Assembly (NCBI RefSeq): GCF_030247185.1
Contig: NC_080571.1
Location: 109,637,128-109,701,127 of the forward strand
DNA from: Malaya genurostris
Lineage: Eukaryota > Arthropoda > Insecta > Diptera > Culicidae
Reading direction: 5' to 3'
Length of the DNA stretch: 64,000 bases
Notes under the pieces: model-generated
What the model was told of the DNA's origin: nothing
The model's database searches: none
Seen by the model: only the letters and a program-made list of their open reading frames with translations
Made by a program: the position numbers and the translations under genes
Shown: positions 44,575 through 57,131 of the stretch, piece after piece
Layout of the letters: each line of letters opens with the position of its first letter
Position numbering within the stretch: position 1 is the first letter of the stretch

Positions 44575-47500
44575 ATGTGTAGTACTGAACGTTTGATTTT
44601 TTTGATAAAAATGGATCGTTTCGTAGTACGAATACCACCCCCATCTCATCAAACAACACGTCAAAGTAATCTACGAGAAACCGTTAGTGCCGTGCAAAAT
44701 CGTTCCGATATTTCGAAGATATCTGAATCCAACCCGAGTGTCTCCGATTCTGACAGTGATATGCGAAGTAGTTCAAAATGATCTGATACAATTAGTAAAT
44801 CTAGACGTCGTTTTAGAGAGGATTGGAAAAAATCATATCCGTGGCTAATTTACGATAAATACAAGGATTCTGCTTTTTGCGGTACGTGCAAATCTTCTAA
44901 GAATAAAAATATGTTGTCTTTAAGCACAAAATCCGATGATGCATTTATTAGCACTGGATTCTCTAACTGGAAGAAGGCAATAGAAAAATTTCGAAAACAT
45001 GAAAGTTCTGGCACACATCGAGAAGCTGTATTGAAATTTACGTATACCAAACATAAAATCAATGTTTTAGAAAGTTTATCCAACGATAAGGTGAGACAAA
45101 ACCAAGAAAATGGCACGTGCCTTATGAAAATTATTTCGACTCTACGCTATCTTGCGGTTCAAGGTATTGCAATTCGTGGGCATACTGATGAAAGAAGTAA
45201 TTTTAATTGTTAATTGCAACTAAGAGCCGAGGATTCACCAGAATTACTGAAGTGGTTGAAAAGAGATACATACAAATGGTTTTCTAAGGAGGTGCAGAAT
45301 GAGTTGCTGCAAATTTTGAGTCATGAAGTTTTGCGCTCACTGATCCAGGAAGTGAAGGAAGCAAAGTATTATTCTTTGATTGGCGATGAAACTCGCGATG
45401 TAGCATTTAAAGAACAATTCAGTTTTTGTGTCAGGTATTATACTCAATCAGTAAATATTGAGGGAGTTTTTAATAAAAACGAAAAATTACCTAATTATTT
45501 TTGAGAAGTATTACAATTTATATTTTCTGCAGTCACTTTACGAATAAAAATGAGGATTTCTACCATATTTTATTTTGAGTGCAGCATTGAAATTTACATA
45601 AACTCATCAATGATTCTTTTTCAGATTTCTTAATGATGTATTCGAAATTGAAGAGCTATTTCTCGGTTTTTATTCTACTGCTTCCACAACAGGGAAAGCA
45701 CTGTTCGATTTGATAATTGATGCTTAACGTCGTTTTGAACTCGATATTCAGTTAGCCCGAGGCGTTTGTTTTGACGGAGCAGCAAATGTTTCTGGGCGAT
45801 TCAACGGAGTTCAAGCTTTAATTTCCGAAATTGAAGAAAAAGCCCATTTTGTGCACTGTTCAGCCCATAAATTGAATCTAGTCATCCAAGATTCGGTAAA
45901 AATGATTCCTCAATATCGTGATGCCCTCGGTGTTGCAAAGGATCTTATTTATTTCGTGCGAGATTCACCACAAAGACTGGACGCTTTTTCCGGTAAAATA
46001 TGATACATTTTTGAAAGAACTTTAAATATATATTTGGTTTCATATTTGATTCATTGTCATTTTCGTTTCATTATTACCAAACTAAATATTTTGTTTTTTC
46101 CTGTTCTAGATTTACAAAGTGTGGATAGTATGAAAGAACATGCAAATTTGAGACCCTTTTGCCCAACTAGATGGACTGTCAGATTTACATCTTTAAATTC
46201 CATTTAAAAAAATTACAAGCGATTGATAACTTACTTTGAAACTTTGTCACTACAACCGACTGAGGCAGCTACTAAAGCGAAAGGTTTTTTAAAATCAATG
46301 AAATCTTTCAATTTCTTTTTTTCAATATTCATTTTATGCAAAATGTTTTCGCATGTAGATGTCGCTAACACGGCCATCCAAAAAAAGCAATTCCATTTCG
46401 GTAATGTCAAAAAACTAATTGAAAATTTGAACGAAACTATTTCGAATTTGAGAAAAGAATTCTCTGTTATTTGGGCTGAGATAGAAGAAGATAAAATTGC
46501 CAAGGATATATATCCTCTAAAAGAGAATCGCAAAAGAAAAATTCCTACACGGAACGACCGAAATCAGCATTTTCGCGAAAAATTTAGTTGATTTGCTGAT
46601 TTTAGTTAGTTATTTTTTGAGACAACTAAAAAAATCTTACTTTTGCTGATTTAGATTTTTTATTCTCATTCCCTTAATAAAAATAAAATATTTGTTGAAA
46701 TGACTATTTTTTTTAGTTGAATTCACAAATTAAACGTACTGTCATTTCTTAGCTAAGGCACACTTCATATCCAGTCAACTAATTTTTTAGTTGAATTAAA
46801 GAAATATAATGTTGTTTTCAACCAATATGAATGATTGAATTGGCTTCTGCAATCTGCAGCTATACGGCGCCCTGTCACCGAAACGGTAACACCTTAATGA
46901 CTACTAGCCACTAGATGGCACACTACTGCCGAAAAAAAAATTCAGACGCGGTTGTCTTTTCTATATTGACAGGTATAAATACGATGTTGTGTTGGAGAAA
47001 AAGACATAAACGAAACGTAAACATCTTTTTGAATTTTTTTTGTTCTAAATCACTGTTTTCTTCATTCTAACTGAAAACTTTGAGCACTCGGAAAACAAAA
47101 ACCGAATACAAATAGTACACCGGACGGCGCAGCTCGGAAGGTTTGAAGATACAAAAAAACTTCATCACAATTAGAGTGAAACATTCGAAATTCACTTCAC
47201 TGTTCCGCGTAAAAACATTATTACGCACAATCGCTTCAAGTGCGCACAAATTCTGAATAAATACGATTTCCACTAACAGTTTACGACATTTTTACATATC
47301 GGTTTAGAAATTTAAATAAAAATATATCGAACACATGCGAAAAACATCAAAACAATGTTCAGGCAGTTTCAATAAGACTGTCCTTTTTAGCTTTTTAATG
47401 GATTGTTTTGCTTTGACACTTCTCATGAGTTTTTGGCTAATAAACTTGTTAATAATACCCATTTCAGTTTTGGTTTTTTTGTGCTGTCCTTCAGTAATGA

Positions 47501-48396
47501 TGGTGATAGATAAATAGAAACAAATTTTCTGATCTTAATAACAAAATCAGTTGTCAATGAGAATTTCGTGTTGGATTGAAATATTGCTGGTTTGAGTCCA
47601 GGATATTCACCAACTAAACACATTCTCTAAAACTAAGAGTTTTTTCAGCAAAGTAAATTCTCAATTTTAACTAATTTTATAGTTATTTTGGAAATTTTGT
47701 TGTTAAAATCAACTAATTCAAAACCAGTAATACGAATTAGGCGCAGAGCTAATTTCGGTCGTTCCGTGTACAAAATTAGACAATTCGTATAACGTTGTTA
47801 AAGAGTGTTTTGAAAATTCCGAAGAAAAGTATAAAAGTCTATATTATGAGATCATTGATAATATTGTGAATTGCTTGAAAGATAGATTCTATACAAAAGT
47901 GCACACTTTTATTGGCCAGGCGGAGAGTTTTATTTTCGGGGATGATAAATTTCAAAAAGAAATATTGGAGTTTGTTGGTTCCGATATCGACGAGGAACGA
48001 CTTGTTCTGCACAGAAACATGTTCTTAGACATTTTACGAGCGAAAAAAATGCTGCCCCAAACTAGTTGTAACAGCAAATGCTTAATGAGAAATTTTGACG
48101 ACTTCTTACTCTTTTTAAAAAGTGAAAGCCACATTCAAGATTTATTACCAGAACTCATGAAATTTACGAAATTGATATTAACATTACCTGTAACAACATG
48201 CACAGCCGAAAGATCGTTTTCTACCTTAAGAAGATTGTTGACATACATGAGAAGCACTATGACCCAAGCTCGGCTCAATTCTTTGAGTATTTTGCATGTT
48301 CATCCTGAAGTTGTGATGAATGTGGATTTAAAAGAAGTAGCGAACAAATTCATTGAACGTTGCGAAATGAGACGCAAAACATTCACACTGTCATAA
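44575..48396 (+). pseudogene. hAT transposase, two introns, multiple stops and an insertion
   Basis: Order of motifs: N-terminal zinc-finger part (SYPWLIYDKYKDSAFCGTCK, STGFSNWKKAIEKFRKHESS, GTHREAV), first catalytic region LIGDETRDVAFKEQFSFCVR, then FDGAANVSGRFNG and VHCSAHKLNLVIQ, CPTRWTVRFTSLN, and the C-terminal dimerisation region LPVTTCTAERSFSTLRRLLT with the catalytic Glu in AERSF. Introns inferred from frame continuity are 45435-45624 (GTATTA to TTTCAG) and 45993-46109 (GTAAAA to TTCTAG); joining them keeps CVR-FLNDVF and DAFS-DLQSV in frame. In-frame stops at 44779, 45211, 45724 and 46202 inactivate it. The 1221-bp TIR element interrupts it at 46547. Related to the ZMYM1-like / DUF4371 hAT group. 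Confidence 0.88.
46548..47768 (+). mobile_element. non-autonomous TIR element, CACGGAA family, copy 2
   Basis: Starts cacggaacgaccgaaatcag and ends in gctaatttcggtcgttccgt then g at 47768; the first 17 bases of the two termini are perfect complements. TA flanks both sides (46546-46547 and 47769-47770). It is inserted in the hAT transposase gene. 1221 bp, no transposase frame; open frames at 46223-46591 (end part), 47067-47273, 47335-47517 and 47423-47623 are incidental. The homologue at 20392-21431 is inverted and about 180 bases shorter. Confidence 0.93.
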
Positions 48397-48609
48397 TATT
48401 TCATATTTTTATTCTGTATATTTTGTATAATAAATTTTTGTATATTGTACATTATTTCTCCAATTTTTAATAATTCCTCTACCATCTCCATTCGCTTAGA
48501 AAAATTTTTTGTGCCCAATAACATGATATATGATAATATTTTTTTGCCCCCCCAATATTTTATGGAACTTGCCCCCCCAATATTTTTTGGAACTTGCCGC
48601 CCCTGAACG

Positions 48610-49110
48610 TACAGAATTGTAAAGAAACTTTATGTAAATTCACAAAATATTTTTATCTGTGTTGATTTGGCCCTAAGAAGTATAATTATTTTGAAAAATA
48701 ACCGATATTTATGTTACAGTAATGCGAGAATTCGAAGCCAATGCACCATAAATCTTATCCTTCGGCCTAAAGCAATTAACAGGTGTAGATGTTGTCAATG
48801 TAGCTAATATTTAGTATGCGATAAAGGCGTAAGATACGGTTATCACATTTTTGACCGTCTATTATTTATATAAGAGAATTTCATTTAATCAAAGCAGAAA
48901 CTTTCCACACATCTTCAGTATGGAAAATTAATGTTTTCCAAAAAAAGAGAAATAAATTCGACTCAATTCTATTTTATTTGTAGAGGAGTAGATGTATTTT
49001 TTGTATGCCATCACTTCAAATCGGTGTAGTTCGGTTTAGTTTGTAGGTTTATCCGTCAATTTAAGGTACGTTTTACTTACATTTCAACAAAAAACTTCGA
49101 TGGATAGCGC
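48610..49110. other. no gene recognised
   Basis: AT-rich spacer between the hAT element and LINE C; nothing identifiable. Confidence 0.4.
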
Positions 49111-49122
49111 AATTAAGAAGTT

Positions 49123-52100
49123 TTTTTTTTTTTATTTAATTACATATTTTAAGGCACATTGCGTTAAGCTATAAGATGCCGAGGGCATATGTTTAAACTA
49201 CTTAAACTAGATCTTTTTTATTTTCACACCATACGAGCTTTGGGAGATCCGGTCTTCAACGGGTGGTCGGCAGTGGCTGGCTGGATCTTGTACGCTGGAG
49301 CAAACCGGCACGACGCCGGTACGCATCACTGTTGGTCGCATCTTTTCGTTCGTGTGGGTCCGCGGAAAACACCCCCGACTACGAGGAGCCGGCTGATGGC
49401 CCGCATGATCATCGACTTGAGCGGCTCTCCGTGGTGGTGAATTTTGTGGAAGAGAAGGAAAGAAACAGAGAGAAGTTTATGTTGTTGAAAAAGGTGGTAA
49501 GGGAGCGAAACTACTTAGGTCAGCGATAAGATCTAATTAGTTGACATCGAGATGGTGAAGAGACGGGGACGGGGGAGCAAAAATTAGTGACAGCAGAAAG
49601 ATCTTGTTAGTTTTTCGATGAAGATGGTGGACAGACGACAGTTGGGGAGGTTCGAGCGGATGTTAGGGTCGAGGTTGAAGGAGGATGTTGTGGAACCCTT
49701 CAGCAGATCAGACTTGTAAGTTAATGGTCTTTATGAACTGATATAAGAGCAGCATATAGGGAAGGTCTCGATGGGCCAACACGTCTCGTACTGGGACCAT
49801 GGGTGATATACCTCGGGCCCGAAGGGAGTCAATTAGCTGTGATCTGGCGCCACAATACTCGGTACATACCCAGACAACATGTTCAATGTCGTGATAACCC
49901 TTACCGCAAGTGCAGAGACCGCTCTCCACGAGGCCGATACGCCGGAGGTGCGTATCCAAGGTGTTATGATTAGACATGAGCCGGGACATCACCCGAATGA
50001 AATCCCGACCCACATTCATCCCTCTGAACCAAGGTTTCGTCGATACCTTTGGGATAATGGAGTGTAACCATCGTCCCAGTTCCCCATTACTCCATGAAGT
50101 TTGCCAACTTTCGAGCGTCCTTTGACGAGATACACTGAAAAATTCGTTGAAGCAAATTGGTCTTTCATAAATTTCACCTTCTAATGCGCCCACCTTAGCC
50201 AACGTGTCTGCCTCTTCATTGCCTGGAATGGAACAATGTGATGGGACCCAGACTAAGGATATTAAATAAGACCGACCAGATAAAGTTCTCAAGTGTTCCC
50301 GTATTTTCCCCAGGAAATATGGGGGATACTTTCCTGGCTTCATTGCCCGGAGAGCTTCTATTGAGCTTAGACTGTCCGTGACAATGAAGTAATGGTCATT
50401 GGGCAAGGTTTCAATGATCTCGAGGGTGTACTGAATAGCAGCTAATTCTGCGACGTAAACTGAAGCCGGATCACTGAGTTTGTAAGAAGCGGTGATGTTT
50501 TGATTGAAGATACCGAAGCCTGTGGACCTGTTGATGTTTGATCCGTCAGTGTAAAACACCTTTTCACAGTTGACTGTTCTAAATTTATTATAAAAAATAT
50601 TTGGGGCCACTTGAGGGCGCACGTGATCCGGAATTCCACGAATTTCTTCTCTCATGGATGTGTCGAAAAACACAGTAGAATCAGAAGTATCCAAGAAATG
50701 AGCACGGTTGGAAACAAACGAAGAAGGATTAATATTCTGAGCCATGTAATCAAAATACAAGGACATAAAACGGGTCTGAGAATTGAGTTCGACAAGACTT
50801 TCGAAGTTTTCAATCACCATCGGATTCAAGATATCGCATCGGATTAGCAATCGATATGAGAGATCCCAGAATCGATTTTTCAACGGTAAGACACCCGCGA
50901 GCACTTCGAGACTCATCGTGTGAGTCGACTGCATGCAACCTAAGGCAATACGCAAACAACGATACTGTATTCTTTCCAGCTTAATGAAATGCGTATTCGC
51001 GGCGGAGCGAAAGCAGAAACACCCATATTCCATTACGGACAATATCGTTGTTTGGTACAGCCTAATCAGGTCTCCTGGGTGGGCACCCCACCAAGTTCCG
51101 GTTATTGTACGAAGAAAGTTGATTCTCTGCTGGCATTTCTGTTTCAGATACCTAACATGACATCCCCAGGTGCCTTTGGAGTCGAACCAGACCCCGAGAT
51201 ATTTGAATGTGAAGACCTGAGCTATGTTTTCACCCCCTAGTTGAAGCTGTAGTTGTGCTGGTTCTCGCTTCCTTGAAAATACAACCAGCTCAGTTTTCTC
51301 CGTAGAGAACTCGATACCCATTTGAAGAGCCCATGTTGACAAGTTATCGAGGGTATCTTGTAATGGTCCTTGGAGATCGGCAGCTTTGGGTCCTATAATA
51401 GACACAACGCTGTCGTCGGCAAGTTGTCTTAGCGTGCAAGATGTATTGATACATTCATCAATGTTGTTTACGTAAAAGTTGTATAAAAGGGGGCTTAAGC
51501 ATGAGCCCTGAGGAAGACCCATGTAACTGAATCGTATTGTCGACAAATCACCCTGCGCGAAATACATGTATTTCTCGGACAATAGATTATACAAAAAGTT
51601 ATTCAAAATTGGTGAAAGACCATGCTGATGCAACTTCTCAGATAGGATGTTTATTGAAACTGAGTCAAAAGCCCCCTTGATGTCTAAGAAAACTGATGCC
51701 ATTTGTTCTTTACGAGCAAATGTCATTTGAATTTCTGTTGAGAGCAACGCAAGACAATCGTTCGTTCCTTTGCCCCTGCGGAAACCAAATTGTGTATCTG
51801 AAAGTAAGCCATTAGTCTCGACCCAATTGTCTAGACGAAACAGAATCATTTTTTCGAACAATTTCCGGATACAAGAAAGCATAGCAATCGGCCGATACGA
51901 ATTGTGATCGGAGGCTGGTTTTCCTGGTTTTTGAATGGCGATAACTCTTACTTGTCTCCAGTCATGTGGGACAATATTATCCTCAAGAAGCCTGTTGAAT
52001 AAATTCAATAAACGTCTTTTAGCAGAGTCAGGCAAATTTTTCAACAAGTTGAATTTGATTTTGTCTAACCCCGGAGCTTTATTGTTACACGACAAGAGCG

Positions 52101-53146
52101 CAAGTGAGAACTCTACCATCGAAAAAGGTGTTTCGTTTCTGTTTGATGAGGCGACGCGCATGATCGTCCTTTCCGGAACAGAGTCAGGACATACTTTTTT
52201 AGCGAAATCGAATATCCAGCGGTTAGAATATTCCTCGCTTTCGTTCATGATGTTTTTGTTGCGCATTCGTCGGGCTGTGTTCCAAAGAGTGCTCATCGAT
52301 GTTTCTTTTGTTAATCCGTCAACAAACCGTCGCCAGTAACCTAGTTTTTTTGCTTTAACTAAGTTCTTCATTTGCTTTTCTAGCGCCGCGTAATTGCGAT
52401 AATTATCAGGTGTTCCATATTTTCTGAACTTTTTGAATGCTAAAGATCTTTCCGCGTTCAATGATGAGCACTCTTTGTCCCACCACGGATTGGGAGAACG
52501 GATGTTAGTTTTCGCGCCGGGTACACGTTTCGTCTGAGCTTGAATCGCGGAGTCGAGAATCAAGCCAGCCAAAAACGTGTACTCTTCCTCCGGAGGAAGT
52601 TCTTGTGTTGTTTTGAGTTTCTCAGACATCGAATTAGCGTATTCTTCCCAATCAATATTTCGTGTGAGGTCATACGAAACATTGATTGTCTCCGATGGTC
52701 GTAATCCGCAGGTGATTGAAATTACGATAGGTAGATGATCGCTACCGTGGGGATCAGGGATCACCTTCCACTTGCAATCCAGCCGTAGTGATGTCGAGCA
52801 AAGGGATAAATCCAGCGCACTTGGTCTTGCTGGTGGTGCAGGAATCCGTGTCATTTCTCCCGTATTAAGAATTGCCATATTGAAGTTATCGCAGAGATCA
52901 TAGATCACGGTTGATCTATTGTCATCATGAAGACAACCCCAACCCGTACCATGTGAGTTGAAGTCACCTAAAACTAACGTTGGTGCGGGAAGGAGCTCAA
53001 TGATATCGCTTAGCCGCCGATGCCCAATCGAGGCCCTTGGAGGAATGTAGATGGAAGCAATGCAAAGGTCTTTGCCTTTAATTCTGACCTGACATGCGAC
53101 AACTTCAATACCTGGTATCGATGGGAGGTTAATTCGGAAGAAGGAA
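49123..53146 (-). mobile_element. I-clade LINE copy C, 5'-truncated, with target duplication
   Basis: Flanked by aattaagaagtt at 49111-49122 and 53147-53158; the left edge is ambiguous within the T-run that represents the A-tail. The 3'UTR keeps the ggtccgtgtgggtccgcgg-type module in a diverged form (gttcgtgtgggtccgcgga at about 49349). The 5' end stops at codon 82 of ORF2, typical of incomplete reverse transcription. Confidence 0.94.
49708..53145 (-). CDS. LINE C ORF2, lacking the first 81 residues, otherwise open
   Basis: The frame is open for about 1145 codons from the truncation point; the first ATG is at 52908. It keeps the endonuclease motifs from GDFNSHGTGWG onward (GDFN, ALDLSL, GSDHLP) but lacks the N-terminal Asn and Glu motifs, so the endonuclease cannot be complete. 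Reverse transcriptase (FLDIKGAFD, MGLPQGSCLSPL, LADDS), RNase H (YTDGSN, VAELAA, VTDSLSS, PSHCSIPGNEEAD) and the C-terminal finger CTCGKGYHDIEHVVWVC are intact. The last 70 residues differ more from copy B than the rest does. No promoter or start is provided by the insertion site. Confidence 0.93.
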   Translation of the reverse strand, partial: SFFRINLPSIPGIEVVACQVRIKGKDLCIASIYIPPRASIGHRRLSDIIELLPAPTLVLGDFNSHGTGWGCLHDDNRSTVIYDLCDNFNMAILNTGEMTRIPAPPARPSALDLSLCSTSLRLDCKWKVIPDPHGSDHLPIVISITCGLRPSETINVSYDLTRNIDWEEYANSMSEKLKTTQELPPEEEYTFLAGLILDSAIQAQTKRVPGAKTNIRSPNPWWDKECSSLNAERSLAFKKFRKYGTPDNYRNYAALEKQMKNLVKAKKLGYWRRFVDGLTKETSMSTLWNTARRMRNKNIMNESEEYSNRWIFDFAKKVCPDSVPERTIMRVASSNRNETPFSMVEFSLALLSCNNKAPGLDKIKFNLLKNLPDSAKRRLLNLFNRLLEDNIVPHDWRQVRVIAIQKPGKPASDHNSYRPIAMLSCIRKLFEKMILFRLDNWVETNGLLSDTQFGFRRGKGTNDCLALLSTEIQMTFARKEQMASVFLDIKGAFDSVSINILSEKLHQHGLSPILNNFLYNLLSEKYMYFAQGDLSTIRFSYMGLPQGSCLSPLLYNFYVNNIDECINTSCTLRQLADDSVVSIIGPKAADLQGPLQDTLDNLSTWALQMGIEFSTEKTELVVFSRKREPAQLQLQLGGENIAQVFTFKYLGVWFDSKGTWGCHVRYLKQKCQQRINFLRTITGTWWGAHPGDLIRLYQTTILSVMEYGCFCFRSAANTHFIKLERIQYRCLRIALGCMQSTHTMSLEVLAGVLPLKNRFWDLSYRLLIRCDILNPMVIENFESLVELNSQTRFMSLYFDYMAQNINPSSFVSNRAHFLDTSDSTVFFDTSMREEIRGIPDHVRPQVAPNIFYNKFRTVNCEKVFYTDGSNINRSTGFGIFNQNITASYKLSDPASVYVAELAAIQYTLEIIETLPNDHYFIVTDSLSSIEALRAMKPGKYPPYFLGKIREHLRTLSGRSYLISLVWVPSHCSIPGNEEADTLAKVGALEGEIYERPICFNEFFSVSRQRTLESWQTSWSNGELGRWLHSIIPKVSTKPWFRGMNVGRDFIRVMSRLMSNHNTLDTHLRRIGLVESGLCTCGKGYHDIEHVVWVCTEYCGARSQLIDSLRARGISPMVPVRDVLAHRDLPYMLLLYQFIKTINLQV

Positions 53147-53158
53147 AATTAAGAAGTT

Positions 53159-53452
53159 GTTAGAACTACATACAGCATACAGAAATGTTTTCAAATTCAC
53201 TGTAATAGTTTTTGTTTCGAATATTCAAAAAGTTTTGTATTTTTGTGTACCAAATATTATGATTCGAACTCATGCGACATATACAGCTTTCGAACATAAG
53301 TATTCCATAGAATTCTGGTAGCTCCGACATAAAGTTTGTAAATGCTTATGATGAAGGATACAAGATACTCTAGCACTCAGCGATGATCTTCTACCCTTGC
53401 CACAGGGTGTGCCATTTAAAGTGAAGCATTTGTTTTTGAACAAAGTATATGA
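53159..53452. other. spacer, no gene recognised
   Basis: Short non-coding stretch between LINE C and repeat P copy 3. Confidence 0.4.
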
Positions 53453-54755
<1,303 letters not shown>

Positions 54756-54778
54756 AACATTTTCATTTATTTTCAGTG

Positions 54779-54872
54779 TCATAGAACCGACAATTTGGCT
54801 GATTGACATCCATTCAACGTGAAATGTGCCTCGTCTAACATGATGATTTTTCACCAAAAGTTGACCACGTTT
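54779..54872 (-). pseudogene. small DDE transposase fragment (first-Asp region)
   Basis: On the minus strand a frame with one internal stop reads KIIMLDEAHFTLNGCQSAKL, matching the (S)DEAHF-x-L-x-G signature around the first catalytic Asp of a mariner/IS630-type transposase. Only about 30 residues remain. Confidence 0.45.
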
Positions 54873-54879
54873 TGAATGT

Positions 54880-55970
54880 AAAACTAATCAATTTCAGCGC
54901 CATCTTTTGATGTATACTGTTCCATGGTAAAATTATCTTGAAATGACGCTTCCAACGCGGTATCTCATTAGTCAATCTGACAATTCTGTCAAAGGTTATG
55001 CGGTTGCCCGTGCTACCACTTCAAATGGCTTGCCATGAATATCGATGATGGTTGTAAATGAGAGCAATTAGTAGAATTAACTGAATCGAAAAGAAAAAAA
55101 CCTCTTTGTTCAACTATATTTTAATATCATTAATAATTCATCTCTAATGTCACGAAAAAGTAAAAGACAAAAATACTATTGTTTTAGACTTCTTCTAGAG
55201 TGCAATTAGAAGAGTTTTGATGTGGAACACATCTTTATTTTCTATACAGGGGTGCAAATCAAAAAACTCAAGAAAAAATACACGTAGAAATGTGGTCAGG
55301 TTTTAAACACTTACAGTTCAGTATATTTTATATTAATTAATAATATTATTTCATTATTTGATTGGAAATATTTCTAAGATTCGATTTGAATGTATCAAGC
55401 CACATATTTTCAATTATTAATTATTGAAATTTTGATTAGTAGCGAGCAGTGTCCTATTTTGTTTGCTAAAAATCTCCGGCATACCGGATTTCCCTGCCAT
55501 ATACGACGGTTTGGAAGGAGTAAGCGATATATCAAAGGGAAAGCATCGCTCTGATTGGTCAATCGATGCAAAAGCGAAGCTGTTGGAAGCACGCGAATCT
55601 ATAAATGGAAGCAAAATTATAGCTAACGTTTCAGTCCTACGGGTCGCATGCTAGAGGTTGGTTGTTGCTAGACATCAAGACAAAAAGTGCCATAAAACGA
55701 TTTTAAGCTTTAATTGGTATGCTCTGATCTTGTGTCATGCAAGCTCGGATGAAATTCCATGTTATTTCGTTTCACCTGAGAAATTGACAATTATCCAGGG
55801 AAAATTTTGAGTGCTTAAGATTAATTTCTAATTTATATAAGATGAAGTTTATCGCTTCAACCGAAATCGCAGAATGATAGAGAAACTTAACGCTATAAAA
55901 ACAACTGCTTGCATACAAATCTTGAACACAAGCTTGGCGAAGAGAAGCATAAATATCGAAATAGCAAGTA
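54880..55970. other. no gene recognised
   Basis: Frames at 55410-55654 on both strands overlap and have no recognised motif. The tctgattggtcaatcgatgc at about 55551 recalls the ctgattggctggt of the dispersed repeat at 4172, but alignment beyond that is weak. Confidence 0.35.
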
Positions 55971-55979
55971 TGTACAAAG

Positions 55980-56611
55980 CAGAGATGCCATTTATACAGA
56001 TTTATCTGTATTATACAGATTTTTTCATGCGCATACAGATTTAATACAGAGTACAGATTTCTTACAGATTTCTTAAATTTAATACAGATTTATACAGATT
56101 TCACCAAAAAGTATTAAGGAAAAAATCAAACTATCTATTAGTATTTGAACTATCTATTAGTATTTGATTGCAATGACGAGATAAACGTTTAGGAATCAAC
56201 ATACAAATCACTTTTCAAAATATATATTTTTTGTGAAGATATTTAATGAAGAACACTGAAATCTATTTATATTAAAATTTGTAACTAAATTGAACTTAAA
56301 AGTTAGACAAGTCTTGGCATCATGAAACATTTGGAAATCCATCTAAACTTATGAAGTGAACATTTTCAAATTAGACAAGTATATATGGCACCATAATTCA
56401 ATTGTTGTTGATTGGAAAAAAACTATAAAATTTCGTCGATAACATAAGATATGAAATATAATAAATTTCACTCTATAACCATAATCTATTGGAATAACAC
56501 CTTTTAACATAATTGTATTGTAGAAATTTCATTTTATTAGCGAATACAGATAAATACAGATATTTTATACGAATCAATACAGATTTTCTATGAAAATATC
56601 TGGCATCTCTG
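55980..56611. mobile_element. hAT-type MITE with perfect 8-bp target duplication
   Basis: Termini cagagatgcca (55980) and tggcatctctg (ending 56611) are 11-bp inverted repeats, and gtacaaag flanks both sides (55972-55979 and 56612-56619). The 8-bp duplication and CAGAG-type ends place it in the hAT superfamily. The motif atacagat recurs many times near both ends (about 8-10 on the left, 4 on the right), likely transposase-binding repeats. 632 bp, non-coding. Confidence 0.95.
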
Positions 56612-57131
56612 GTACAAAGATATGATTGCATACATTTGAGATATTGGTGTAATCTCGTCGGCTATAAAACAAACAATATTCGGTGTTGGTTCCTAATCAA
56701 GATCAATCTAAGCAGACTCTCGTGCAATTGCGGACTCAAAAGTGTGACGATTGATTGAACTGTTTGTTTGTAGATCATTAGAAATTTGTGTTCCCTTGTT
56801 CCACATCAATGGCTCCCTTGTTCCACATCAACATATTTGTAGTCTACGATCCACACGTAGTGCAAATCGATTCAAAACTAATGATGGTTGTGTGATATGA
56901 TAGGACTAAACTTCTGTTAAGGAAAGCCATGATAGTGACTTGGAAAACGGAAAAAAGTGACACTGTTATCTATAAATTGAACTTCCAACCACTCATCCAA
57001 AACGAAGCGTACAAATATTTCTAAGCAGTAGATGATCTCAAGATATGTAAAACCTGTTCAAAGTAAGCCGATTTGTTGGCTTACAAAATCTGACCACTTT
57101 ATATGGAATATGAATAAAGACGAAATGATTG

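Larger units (their letters stand above)
43455..48607 (+). mobile_element. hAT DNA transposon, degenerate, with nested insertions
   Basis: The right end caggggcggcaagttcc (minus-strand reading from about 48607) is a typical hAT terminus. The left end ctaggcgcggtaactatggg near 43455 is a plausible, diverged partner. Subterminal runs of C next to aatattttatgg / aaattttattgg occur on both sides, including C25 at 43492-43516. No 8-bp duplication is evident, so the exact edges are uncertain. Inside are an S1 SINE (43731-43931), a transposase gene with two introns, and a CACGGAA element (46548-47768). Confidence 0.8.

Noticed and set aside
43447..48615. 8-bp target duplication for the hAT element
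   Set aside because: The octamers next to the inferred ends (tattgaaa and aacgtaca) do not match; the left end is too diverged to fix.
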